In this document: one piece after another, positions 1 through 6,740 of the stretch
How positions within the stretch are numbered: position 1 is the first letter of the stretch
Layout of the letters: each line of letters opens with the position of its first letter
Source: CAZSMK01 sp964608095
GTDB taxonomy: Bacteria > Sumerlaeota > Sumerlaeia > MWCT01 > JAGHBZ01
Assembly: GCA_964608095.1 (NCBI GenBank)
Contig: CAZSMK010000108.1
Coordinates: 1-25,532, forward strand
Length of the DNA: 25,532 nt
Direction of reading: 5' to 3'
The notes under the pieces: generated by a model
What the model was told of the DNA's origin: nothing
The model's database searches: none
What the model saw: the letters and a program-made list of their open reading frames with translations, nothing else
Translations under genes and position numbers: made by a program

Positions 1-1
1 T

Positions 2-157
2 CCAATGAGAGAGGACCTTCCTGTTTCCAATTCTGCTTATATGATCAGGGGGAAAAATCTCGAGGATTATCAACAGAAATTGGATGAAGCCAAGAAGCGC
101 GGTGCACCAGAAAAACGTGAATATCTCCTCAGGAGCGCGGATGGTGGCTGCGAATAA
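2..157 (+). CDS. C-terminal end of an unrecognised protein (partial)
   Basis: An open frame runs in from the left edge and ends at TAA 155-157, giving about 51 visible residues. The tail is charged and probably helical (residues such as NLEDYQQKLDEAKKRG), ending in GGCE. I do not recognise a family. It is the only plus-strand gene at this end and is followed by a long non-coding stretch, so it is probably the last gene of its transcription unit. The frame could be chance, because only 51 codons can be seen; the start and most of the protein lie outside the window. Confidence 0.35.
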   Translation, partial: PMREDLPVSNSAYMIRGKNLEDYQQKLDEAKKRGAPEKREYLLRSADGGCE

Positions 158-667
158 GGTGAAATTTAATTTGAGATCAGGGCTCATTTTCCCATTTTAA
201 GCTGAGAGGGGCTTCCATCCTTAGGACGGGAAATATCGCCACAATGAACCCATGACACAAACGATACCGAGGACAGCCTCGAAGTCAGGAACAACAAGGG
301 CAACGGGCACATTATACATGCCAATTCATCTTATCAGGATGATTCCTGGTTCGTCTTTTCTCCAACAATTAATCCAACGAGCTTGGTATCAATCTCGCTT
401 AATAACACGAATATTTTTTTCATATCCTTTTTCAACCGTATTCGTACTCATACTCACACGCGCCATCGCGGTCGTTTTTTTTAGAAATAATTTCTTATCT
501 CTTCTTTTTAAAACTCGCACTCGTCTTCGGACGCTCAGGCGTACGAAGCGATAACGATAGCCGTTTATGTTAAAGAAATGGGTAAAAATTCTTTAAAAAG
601 ACGTGCCCTATCAAGCCATCGCCACCAATTTTATAGGTTCATCGCACATGGCTGTCTGGAGCCAAGT
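158..667. other. Non-coding gap with a repeat copy and an AT hairpin
   Basis: No convincing gene is seen in these 510 bases. The open frame at 252-554 has the composition of translated repeat (runs of Phe, Leu and Arg-Thr-Arg) and no Shine-Dalgarno site, so I do not call it. The stretch contains one copy of a degenerate dispersed repeat (441-527). It also has a perfect 8-bp AT-rich inverted repeat (TTAAAGAA at 570-577 with TTCTTTAA at 589-596, 11-nt loop) between the two converging transcription units. No T-run follows the hairpin on either strand, so terminator function is only possible. Confidence 0.6.
441..527 (+). repeat. Degenerate dispersed repeat, copy 1 (CTCGCACTCG / AGAAATAAT type)
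   Basis: Reading plus strand, this copy has TTCGTACTCATACTC, then CGCCATCG, a T-run, AGAAATAAT, a pyrimidine-rich CTTCTTTTTAAAA and again CTCGCACTCG. The same ordered blocks occur on the minus strand at 2722-2820, about four bases in five matching over more than 60 positions. CTCGCACTCG-like blocks recur at about 73-bp spacing here, with a small insertion (CGGTCG) relative to copy 2, so the unit looks tandem in origin. Function unknown. Confidence 0.6.
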
Positions 668-1147
668 TCAGGGTAATGTACGGTGCAGGATATCCGATAA
701 TGTTTTAACAAAACTGCGCCTGTCCTGTGCGGTAAATGCTGAAGTTTTGCCCCCTCGAATCCGTACCTTTGCCTTGCGGAGTTTTTTATGAAGATGGCGC
801 TTCTCGAGTATCCCTGCCATTTTTTCAGGTTTGTAAATCGTTCCGGATGGTGACAATGCAATGGCGCCTTTGTTGAGAACGAGGCTTGCCAGCCCGAGGT
901 CTGCCGTTACCACGATGTCGTCTTTTTGGGAGGCGTTGACAATCGCCATATCAACCGCTTGAGCGTTGCCGTCAACCAGGTGTACGTTAGCCAGTGGCGA
1001 ATCAAAGGACAGCAGATGGCTGTAATCTGTGAAGAAATGCACCTCGATTCCGAACCGTATTGCCACCTCAGCGGTCTCTTCCATCACCGAACATGAATCC
1101 GCATCAACCAAAATACGGGGGAGTTTATGTGTCGTCTGTTGAGCCAT
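668..1147 (-). CDS. UPF0178 (YaiI/YqxD, DUF188) family protein
   Basis: The 159-residue protein matches the small conserved UPF0178 family in length and motifs. It has an N-terminal ILVDADSCSV (family DAD..PV motif, about residues 12-21), a central VVTADLGLASLVL that resembles PIN/NYN nuclease folds, and a C-terminal R.RGGKTSAFT.QDRRSF. Biochemical function is not established for the family; conserved acidic residues suggest a metal-dependent nuclease-like fold (inference). The start is ATG 1145-1147, 26 bases after the comF stop, so it is probably the last gene of the minus-strand deacetylase-comF-UPF0178 run. It ends in the gap before the left-edge gene. Family assignment is confident, role is not. 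Confidence 0.85.
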   Translation of the reverse strand: MAQQTTHKLPRILVDADSCSVMEETAEVAIRFGIEVHFFTDYSHLLSFDSPLANVHLVDGNAQAVDMAIVNASQKDDIVVTADLGLASLVLNKGAIALSPSGTIYKPEKMAGILEKRHLHKKLRKAKVRIRGGKTSAFTAQDRRSFVKTLSDILHRTLP

Positions 1148-1173
1148 ATTATTGCCGGAATCAGGTGTGAACT

Positions 1174-1917
1174 TTATGAATGCGCAAAAGTAAATGCCAC
1201 AACCCTTGCCGCACCGGCGAGTTTTAATGGTCGGGCGGCTGCGTTGAGCGTGCTTCCCGTTGTATATACATCGTCAAGAAGCAGGATTTTTTTATCGCTT
1301 ATAGGTACGGGGTCGTTGATCGCAAAGGCGTCTTTTACATTTAAATATCTATCTTCATCGGCGAGTTCAGTCTGTTTCCTTGTTGATTTAACTCTTCTGA
1401 GAAGATCGCTGAGGACGGGAAGCTTGATCAGGGGCGCAAGTTCATTTGAAACAATCTCCGCCTGGTTGTATCCGCGACGCCGTTGCCGAGAAGGATGCAG
1501 TGGAACAGGTATAATGTAATTGAACGAGAAGGAGACAAAATCCTCCTGCATTCTAATAAACATCAATCTTGCCATGAGAGTTGCCGCCTGAAAATAGCGA
1601 TGGAACTTCAATTGTTTGACTATCTCAGCGGCGGTATCGTTGTAGTATAACGCGGAATAGCATCGATCGAAGAATACGGGGCGTTTACGAGATGGGCATG
1701 TTGGGCATCGAGCGAAATCGGGTTGACCGCGTCGGCGCGGCATCTTACCTGCACCAGCGCCGCAAACAGGGCAGTCCGGAAGGTCTATGAATCTCAGTTC
1801 CCCGCGGCATCGGTCGCAGACAATGTCTTCCGATTCGGTCAACCGTTCACCGCACGCAGCGCACCGTGCCGGAAAAAAGAACGACACGCTCGCTTCTATG
1901 GTCTCGAGGATTTTCAT
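1174..1917 (-). CDS. comF: ComF family phosphoribosyltransferase-like protein
   Basis: The protein has 247 residues. Its N-terminus carries paired cysteines of a zinc-binding segment (CAACGE about 19-24, CDRC about 34-37, CPVC about 49-52, CPTC about 71-74). Next comes the family signature PVPLHPSRQRRRGYNQAE and then the PRPP-binding loop ILLLDDVYTTGST near residues 210-222. This is the ComFC/GntX architecture, linked in competent bacteria to uptake or processing of transforming DNA; whether this organism is competent is unknown and no other com gene is in the window. The ATG lies 2 bases past the stop of the deacetylase gene, so translation is probably coupled. Length and motifs are complete, with no sign of decay. 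Confidence 0.9.
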   Translation of the reverse strand: MKILETIEASVSFFFPARCAACGERLTESEDIVCDRCRGELRFIDLPDCPVCGAGAGKMPRRRGQPDFARCPTCPSRKRPVFFDRCYSALYYNDTAAEIVKQLKFHRYFQAATLMARLMFIRMQEDFVSFSFNYIIPVPLHPSRQRRRGYNQAEIVSNELAPLIKLPVLSDLLRRVKSTRKQTELADEDRYLNVKDAFAINDPVPISDKKILLLDDVYTTGSTLNAAARPLKLAGAARVVAFTFAHS

Positions 1918-1919
1918 GC

Positions 1920-2831
1920 TCAGTTCGTTATTTTACGATAACGGATATACGGGTCAAGAAGCATATCCACACGAACAAAAGAATACCCACGCTGTTCAAG
2001 TTCCGTAAGGAGGTCGTCCAGCCGGAGGAAAAACTTGTCTTTGCGTCCCGGTCCTGCGCCAATATGCATCAGGAGCAGGAATCCGTTCAGCCCGTGGGGA
2101 TCGTTTTCCTCTTTCTCGAGGATTTTATTATATATGAAATCCGATGAGCGGAAATTCGTATCGGCTTCACCCGTATAGTCAGCGTTCGAATAAGTCCCCG
2201 GCGTGAAGTTAATTAGAATAAATCCCATTTCCTTGCCCCATTGGGAAATATCCTCGTTGTACCATTCGTAGGGCGGTATCCAATAGGTGTCCTTCTTCGT
2301 ATCGACACCGAACCGCTCGATTACCTCGATGGAGTCCTGCATATCCTTCACGAACTCTTCTTTGGAAATAAGGGTTTTGTTCCGATCATCCCATGGACAG
2401 TAGAGTGGATGCTTGCCGGAATGTGAACCCATATAATGACCTTCCCTAATGATACGCCGAATGATAGCGTCAAAATCCGGGTTACGAAGGAAATCGCCGG
2501 TAAAAAAGAAGGACGCGTATACGTCATGTTTTTTCAACACATCGAGAATGAGGTCGGCGCCTTCCGCGAAACTGCCGCCTGTAAACACAAGGGCTATTTT
2601 CTTCTCATCAAGCGCACCCCGTTCGATTCCGCCCCGAACCCACGTGAGGTTGTCTACGTGGTCCAGCGGTTGAGTTGTCGCGCATGATAACAGCAAGGTG
2701 ATGATGATACATCCTATTATGCCTTTAGAGAGAAGGTATAAGTGATTATTTTTAAAAAAACGATGGCGAGTGGGAGTGCGAGTGCGAGGTTTCAAAAGAA
2801 GGGTTAAGTTATTATTTCTCATAATAGTCAC
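1920..2831 (-). CDS. Polysaccharide-deacetylase-like lipoprotein with altered catalytic motif
   Basis: The 303-residue protein has a lipobox (LLSC, Cys50) followed by a NodB/polysaccharide-deacetylase-like barrel. Visible motifs are FTGGSFAEG (about 84-92), SFFFTGDF, the HSGKH metal-type motif, WIPPYEWYN, INFTPGT and a C-terminal LLMHIG. In classical NodB enzymes the first motif is TFDDG, where Asp residues bind metal and act as base; here it reads FTGG, so the chemistry is likely lost or different. The same variant pattern is known to me from Bacteroidetes polysaccharide-utilisation proteins. The N-region before the signal helix is unusually long (about 35 residues) and lies in a dispersed repeat; no later ATG, GTG or TTG precedes the signal helix. 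The gene follows the GTPase gene by 15 bases and is 2 bases from comF. Confidence 0.8.
   Translation of the reverse strand: MTIMRNNNLTLLLKPRTRTPTRHRFFKNNHLYLLSKGIIGCIIITLLLSCATTQPLDHVDNLTWVRGGIERGALDEKKIALVFTGGSFAEGADLILDVLKKHDVYASFFFTGDFLRNPDFDAIIRRIIREGHYMGSHSGKHPLYCPWDDRNKTLISKEEFVKDMQDSIEVIERFGVDTKKDTYWIPPYEWYNEDISQWGKEMGFILINFTPGTYSNADYTGEADTNFRSSDFIYNKILEKEENDPHGLNGFLLLMHIGAGPGRKDKFFLRLDDLLTELEQRGYSFVRVDMLLDPYIRYRKITN
2722..2820 (-). repeat. Degenerate dispersed repeat, copy 2, inside the deacetylase start region
   Basis: On the minus strand the block order is AGAAATAAT, CTTCTTTTGAAA, CTCGCACTCGCACTC, CACTCGCCATCG, T-run, AAAAATAAT, CTTATACCTTCTC. The two AATAAT cores are 66 bases apart (forward positions 2811-2819 and 2745-2753), so about one and a half units of a 66-bp periodic repeat are present. 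It matches the copy at 441-527 at roughly four of five positions. It encodes about residues 5-37 of the lipoprotein. Confidence 0.6.
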
Positions 2832-2846
2832 CTTATTATGTAGAGT

Positions 2847-3854
2847 TTATTCACCCACTTTTTTCACGATATGAAGTTCCACGATATCTCCGTCCTGCAG
2901 CACAAAATCGCGTTGTACAGTCTGCCCATCAAATTTGCTCGAGCCCCATATACGTGAGAATTTGAGATTTTCGGCAAAATCTTTGTGAATCTCAGTCGCC
3001 AGATCGAGGACAGTACTGCCGTAAGGTATTGTGAACGGTTCGCCTTTGTCGGCGGATTTCCCCGGCTCCTTGGTGTATACCCTTATGATGTTGAGTAATT
3101 TGAACAGTTCTTTTTTCAAGGCGTCAATGTTTCCGTCATCGGCAGTGGCGGACACAGGCAGGATCTCGAGCCGATTTTTAACGAAATCCCTTAGAAGGTC
3201 GAGGTTTTGTTGAGCGCCGGGGATATCAATTTTGTTGGCGATGATTATTCCGGGTCGGGCGATGTAGGGCCAGGGGGGGTGCTCATCGCCGAGTTTTATT
3301 GCAGCGAGTTTTGCCTTATCGAACCGTTTGAATATATACTCCAGCCTGTCAAGGAGGTCATCTGCGGCAACGTCAAGCACCAGGGCGATTGCATCTGCGG
3401 CTCGCGCGATCTCTATTACCCAGGGCTCAGTGTGTTCTTCACACACGGGTGGTGTATCAACGAGTTGTATTTGAATATTTTCAAACGGCATCATACCGGG
3501 AGACGGCTGCATGGTAGTGAACGGATATTCGGCTACTTCGATAGAGGCGTTGGTAAGCCGTGATAGGAGCGCCGATTTTCCCGCATTCGGTGGTCCGATT
3601 AAAACGATCTGTCCTGCTCCCTCGACCGGTATCTTGAACGAATGCCCTTTCCTGCTTCGCTTCTTGGTTTCTTCAAGACGCTCCTTGAACTTCGATATCT
3701 TGCGCTTGATGTCTCCCTGCATCTTCTCTGTTCCCTTATGCTTCGGGATGGTTGCAAGCATTCGTTCAAGGCAACGAAGTTTTTCTTCGTCCGTTTTCGC
3801 CATACGAAACTGCCGTTCCGCCTCGAGATATTCGGGTGTTAAATTTGCCGGCAT
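2847..3854 (-). CDS. OBG/DRG-type GTPase with C-terminal TGS domain
   Basis: The 335-residue protein has a charged helical N-terminal region (1-75), a G domain and a TGS domain (about 257-332). Visible G motifs are G1 GPPNAGKS (87-94), G2 around FTT (112-114), G3 DTPP (133-136), G4 NKID (207-210) and a G5-like PVSATAD. The TGS part includes FTIPYGSTVLDLATEIHKDF and ends in LQDGDIVELHIVKK. The order matches archaeal/eukaryotic DRG proteins and their scattered bacterial relatives, which associate with translation or ribosomes. G3 carries Pro instead of the usual Gly. It is shorter than eukaryotic DRG (about 365 residues) and lacks the S5D2L insertion as far as I can see. No clear SD precedes the ATG at 3854. 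Cellular role unknown. Confidence 0.85.
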   Translation of the reverse strand: MPANLTPEYLEAERQFRMAKTDEEKLRCLERMLATIPKHKGTEKMQGDIKRKISKFKERLEETKKRSRKGHSFKIPVEGAGQIVLIGPPNAGKSALLSRLTNASIEVAEYPFTTMQPSPGMMPFENIQIQLVDTPPVCEEHTEPWVIEIARAADAIALVLDVAADDLLDRLEYIFKRFDKAKLAAIKLGDEHPPWPYIARPGIIIANKIDIPGAQQNLDLLRDFVKNRLEILPVSATADDGNIDALKKELFKLLNIIRVYTKEPGKSADKGEPFTIPYGSTVLDLATEIHKDFAENLKFSRIWGSSKFDGQTVQRDFVLQDGDIVELHIVKKVGE

Positions 3855-3969
3855 AATTGTTTACACGATTCGTATCTTGTGAAGAGTGTCCAAAACGCTC
3901 TGCATATTCTATTATTTTCCGTAAGGATTGGGTGAATGTCAATATTTTGCCGGAAGGGAATTCTATTCG

Positions 3970-4917
3970 TTAAATGGCTTTATCCACTGTTGCGTCAATA
4001 AATTCACTGATGGCGGAAAGTTTGTATTTTGCTTCGAGTTTTTCATGAAACCCATCCGCAAGTGATGTCTCATAATATAATTGCCGTGCGGTTTCTGCAA
4101 ATTCAAGAAACTCCCGAGTACTGAACTCAAGTGAGCCCGGTGGGATAAGGATGGTGTATTCTTTAGCAAGCTCGAAGTAAAAATCTGCGAGCATGAGTTT
4201 ATGCGCCCAGAACCGCGCGCTTTCCGGGTTCTCTTCTATGAGGACATTGATTATGGCTGTGGCTTTCTTGATTCCCTCCTCGAGTACTGCATGGTGGTTC
4301 TTGAGAAGCAGGGCATATTCCATCTGTACGTTTTCGCGGAGATACATGAGGAGCGGCTCATATTCGGCATTCTCGATATTGTTCACCAAGCGATTTAATC
4401 CGTACACCTGCTGTTCGAGCAAAACGATAGATGCTTGAAGGGTGGATGGTGTAGTCTGGGGAAAAAGCAGGTTGTTTATCTCCCGGAGCATGGCGAGGCG
4501 CTCCTGCGCTTCCTTGACCAGGGGGGAAGATTCATCCTGCATTACTTTTTCATAATAGAGGGCGGCTTCATCCGTTTTCCCGACTTTCTCAAGTGCGAGT
4601 GCGCGACAGAATGAGACAATATCGACCATCTCATCGGGATAGAGATTCTCGAAATTGTCGAGCCTTTTGAGGGTTGCCTTAAAAACATTTTGTCCGGCGG
4701 GTGTCTCGGGAAAGCCGAATCGGTAGAAATCAACGGATTGATAGATTTTGAGTTCACCGACAATTGTGGCGAGTGTATGGGGAGGGAGATACTTTCTATC
4801 AATTATGTCCGGTTGTCTTCGCTGACATCCACCCAGCGCAAGGGAAATCAAGGTACAGAACGCAATGCCTTTAGCTATCGATTTCACCACACATGATGGT
4901 AGGTTTCTTTTGCGCAT
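3970..4917 (-). CDS. Predicted lipoprotein with helical repeat body
   Basis: The 315-residue protein begins MRKRNLPSCVVKSIAKG, followed by a hydrophobic stretch and a lipobox LGGC with Cys31, so it is predicted to be exported and lipid-anchored. The rest looks all-helical; the segment SFCRALALEKVGKTDEAALYYEKVMQ is split here as SFCRALALEKVG and KTDEAALYYEKV and resembles a tetratricopeptide unit (about residues 103-128). A long amphipathic region follows up to a C-terminal KLSAISEFIDATVD. I do not recognise a named family. It lies 36 bases downstream of the LPP20-like lipoprotein gene on the same strand, so the two probably share a transcript and an envelope location. No strong SD precedes the ATG. 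Confidence 0.65.
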   Translation of the reverse strand: MRKRNLPSCVVKSIAKGIAFCTLISLALGGCQRRQPDIIDRKYLPPHTLATIVGELKIYQSVDFYRFGFPETPAGQNVFKATLKRLDNFENLYPDEMVDIVSFCRALALEKVGKTDEAALYYEKVMQDESSPLVKEAQERLAMLREINNLLFPQTTPSTLQASIVLLEQQVYGLNRLVNNIENAEYEPLLMYLRENVQMEYALLLKNHHAVLEEGIKKATAIINVLIEENPESARFWAHKLMLADFYFELAKEYTILIPPGSLEFSTREFLEFAETARQLYYETSLADGFHEKLEAKYKLSAISEFIDATVDKAI

Positions 4918-4953
4918 ACTAATAATTATACGTCGAGATCGAGTGTGTGGAGC

Positions 4954-5772
4954 TTACCTTACGAGTTCGCGAACGCGTGCGACATCGAATTCCAATGTCA
5001 CCTCGCAAATATCGTTATCATAGTTGACATCAACAATTCGTGCACCTCGTACCACGCCTTCAACCCGGCTTCGTATCCTGTCGTCTTTCAGCATGAAGTC
5101 CTGTACCCGGGAACTACTGTCGATCTGTATACCTTTTACCAATTCAAGTAAATTTCGATGTGCATCGAGTTGAGCGGCGCGACGAGCCATTGCCCGCGCC
5201 TGTCCCGCGGGAACGACAGGTTGCCCTTCGGGAGAAGGTGGCACAGTCTCGTAGCCCTCTTGTACTACTGAGGCAAGAGGTGCGAGAGGAAGCCTCATAG
5301 TGACTTCCCACGAGCCGTCTGCCAGCTCTTTTTCATCAACGATCTGTGCTCCCCGTATAAGGGCTTGAACACGCGAATTGATCTCGTCCGATTCGGTCAC
5401 AAAGTTCCGGACGGTGGTCGAGGAATCGATCTGGAGCCCCATGATTTGCTCTGCAAGATTACGGTACGCGTCGAGTTGAGCGGCGCGGCGCGCCATCAAT
5501 TGGCGTTGGGCGTCATTCATTGCTTCTTCCGGTGGTGCGCCGACACCTGTTGCTAACGCTTCCTCCTGACGCCAATCGAGATCCGGAATCGCAGGCATAT
5601 CCGGGCGCTCAACCGTTGACCTGCCAAGATCACGCGCTGTTCCGTATCCTTTTATCCTGACGATTTCCGGTTTCGGTGGACGGGAACATCCGGTCATGAA
5701 TTGAGCCGCAATAACGACGACAATAATGGCGCATAAAAACCGTGAAGACGCTTGTTTTGCTGAATATCTCAT
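4954..5772 (-). CDS. LPP20-like lipoprotein with two tandem LPP20 domains
   Basis: I start the gene at ATG 5770-5772 because a strong Shine-Dalgarno site AAGGAGGT (minus strand) sits just upstream; the longer frame to 5799 has no support. This gives 272 residues with a signal peptide ending in a lipobox MTGC (Cys29). Two copies of an LPP20-type module follow, each opening with an A/LMARRAAQLDAxRNL helix, then G(L/I)QIDSS, an SRV segment, (V/I)RGA(Q/R)IVD and a strand ending in (T/E)VT. A proline-rich linker (PPSPEGQPVVP) separates them. LPP20 proteins are outer-membrane or surface lipoproteins, many linked to flagella or to uncharacterised envelope roles; single-domain forms are usual. Even the DNA keeps a 17-base identical block (near 5474 and 5166), showing a real internal duplication. 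Confidence 0.8.
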   Translation of the reverse strand: MRYSAKQASSRFLCAIIVVVIAAQFMTGCSRPPKPEIVRIKGYGTARDLGRSTVERPDMPAIPDLDWRQEEALATGVGAPPEEAMNDAQRQLMARRAAQLDAYRNLAEQIMGLQIDSSTTVRNFVTESDEINSRVQALIRGAQIVDEKELADGSWEVTMRLPLAPLASVVQEGYETVPPSPEGQPVVPAGQARAMARRAAQLDAHRNLLELVKGIQIDSSSRVQDFMLKDDRIRSRVEGVVRGARIVDVNYDNDICEVTLEFDVARVRELVR

Positions 5773-5800
5773 ACTTGACCTCCTTATATTCTTTCGCATT
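5765..5800 (-). promoter_or_regulatory. Strong Shine-Dalgarno site deciding the LPP20 lipoprotein start
   Basis: On the minus strand AAGGAGGTCAAGT is followed directly by ATG (5770-5772). The spacing is good for ribosome binding, and it places the start nine codons inside the longest open frame. Confidence 0.75.
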
Positions 5801-5939
5801 TAATTACGAACCGTTCCACAGAATATTGATCATATTTGATGGAATAAAGTTTGCTCTACGTGTGCTTTGTCTGTTCTCGCTTCTCTTTCTACCCACTACA
5901 GAGAAGATATAATGAAGGAAGAATGGCGTAAAGTCCCTG

Positions 5940-6536
5940 CTATTCCTGTAAGATAACATTCCAATAGGCGTGGTCGATAAATTTTTCCCATACAGTCTTT
6001 TTTTCAGGAGTAAAGAATCTGCGACACGTGACAAGCCAATGAGGTTTTTTTGGTTTACGCCGGAGACGGAGTCCGGCTTCACCGGGAGTGCGGTCGCCTT
6101 TTCGTGCGTTACATTCCACGCATGCAATGACCACATTTTCCCATGAAGAACGCCCGCCCCGAGAACGCGGGATAATATGGTCAATAGTCAGCTCGTCCCG
6201 CACGGCTTTTTTTCCACAATATTGACATGTGAAATTATCGCGAAGAAATATATTGCGACGGTTGAATTTAACATCGAGCGGCGGGGTTCGTGTGTAACCG
6301 ATCAGTTTTATGACATCAGGAACCCGGATCTGGAACCGGGTAGTATGCACCACCCTTGACCGTGCGGTGCGGCTCAATTCGCACCATGACTCGAAATCAT
6401 ACGTCTCATATTCCGGGGTAACCACCTGAGCCATGTCGCGATACAGCAAAATCAAGGCACGCTTGACCGTACAAATCCGCACCGCCAACCAGTTCCGGTT
6501 GAGCACCAATACACTATCTGCAAGCAATGCATTCAT
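5940..6536 (-). CDS. HNH endonuclease family protein
   Basis: The 198-residue protein has a unique N-terminal region (LNRNWLAVRICTVKRA) and a central HNH fold. The fold shows RDNFTCQYCG (zinc Cys pair, about 99-108), LTIDHIIPRSRGG (catalytic His and Asp region, about 115-127), then N and VECNARKGDRT (second Cys pair and Asn/His positions, about 139-149). This stand-alone arrangement is common across bacteria, including planctomycetes and cyanobacteria, usually with no known target; it is not a homing endonuclease inside an intron here, because no split gene is near. It has its own promoter candidate just upstream. No restriction or methylase gene lies next to it. Substrate unknown. Confidence 0.85.
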   Translation of the reverse strand: MNALLADSVLVLNRNWLAVRICTVKRALILLYRDMAQVVTPEYETYDFESWCELSRTARSRVVHTTRFQIRVPDVIKLIGYTRTPPLDVKFNRRNIFLRDNFTCQYCGKKAVRDELTIDHIIPRSRGGRSSWENVVIACVECNARKGDRTPGEAGLRLRRKPKKPHWLVTCRRFFTPEKKTVWEKFIDHAYWNVILQE

Positions 6537-6570
6537 GATACTTTATCAAACGCACTAAAAAATTTTTTAT

Positions 6571-6600
6571 ATCATATCACTACACGCTGCTATTTGTCTA
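6571..6600 (-). promoter_or_regulatory. Sigma70-like promoter for the HNH gene
   Basis: On the minus strand TAGACA (6595-6600) and TATGAT (6571-6576) are separated by exactly 18 bases; each matches the consensus at five of six positions. The predicted transcript begins about 28 bases before the HNH start codon at 6536. No SD is obvious in this short leader. Confidence 0.5.
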
Positions 6601-6673
6601 CTTTTTTTCAATTTTTTTAAAATCAAAAAAGTTAAAAAAGGGACTTTATCAAGTTGGCAGAGGATTCAGCACT

Positions 6674-6714
6674 GAAAAAGAGTCACAACATGTTGTTATC
6701 AACCGCTTGTTGAT
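6674..6714 (-). terminator. Possible weak terminator after the URO-D-family gene
   Basis: Reading minus strand just past the stop at 6741 there is a perfect hairpin ATCAAC-AAGCG-GTTGAT (6698-6714). Then comes a 12-bp perfect palindrome ACAACATGTTGT (6685-6696), then CTTTTTC. The stems are AT-rich and the T-run is short, so termination is only plausible. The palindrome could instead be a protein-binding site for the HNH gene downstream. Confidence 0.3.
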
Positions 6715-6740
6715 TTACCACCAAGAATGTGGATAGATTT

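Noticed and set aside
252..554. 100-codon open frame on plus strand in the left gap
   Set aside because: It is translated through the dispersed repeat and A+T-rich sequence, has no SD and no family-like motif. The Phe/Leu and Arg-Thr runs come from repeat bases.
1903..1914. CTCGAGGATTTT repeated at 1903, 2115 and 14555
   Set aside because: CTCGAG is frequent throughout this genome segment, two of these copies lie within coding sequence, and matches do not extend, so it is not a mobile repeat.
5858..5895. Possible third copy of the AGGACATAGAGG repeat, minus strand
   Set aside because: It shares GACAAAGxACAC and a GGGTAGAA start but needs gaps and lacks the 13-base core, so it may be chance.
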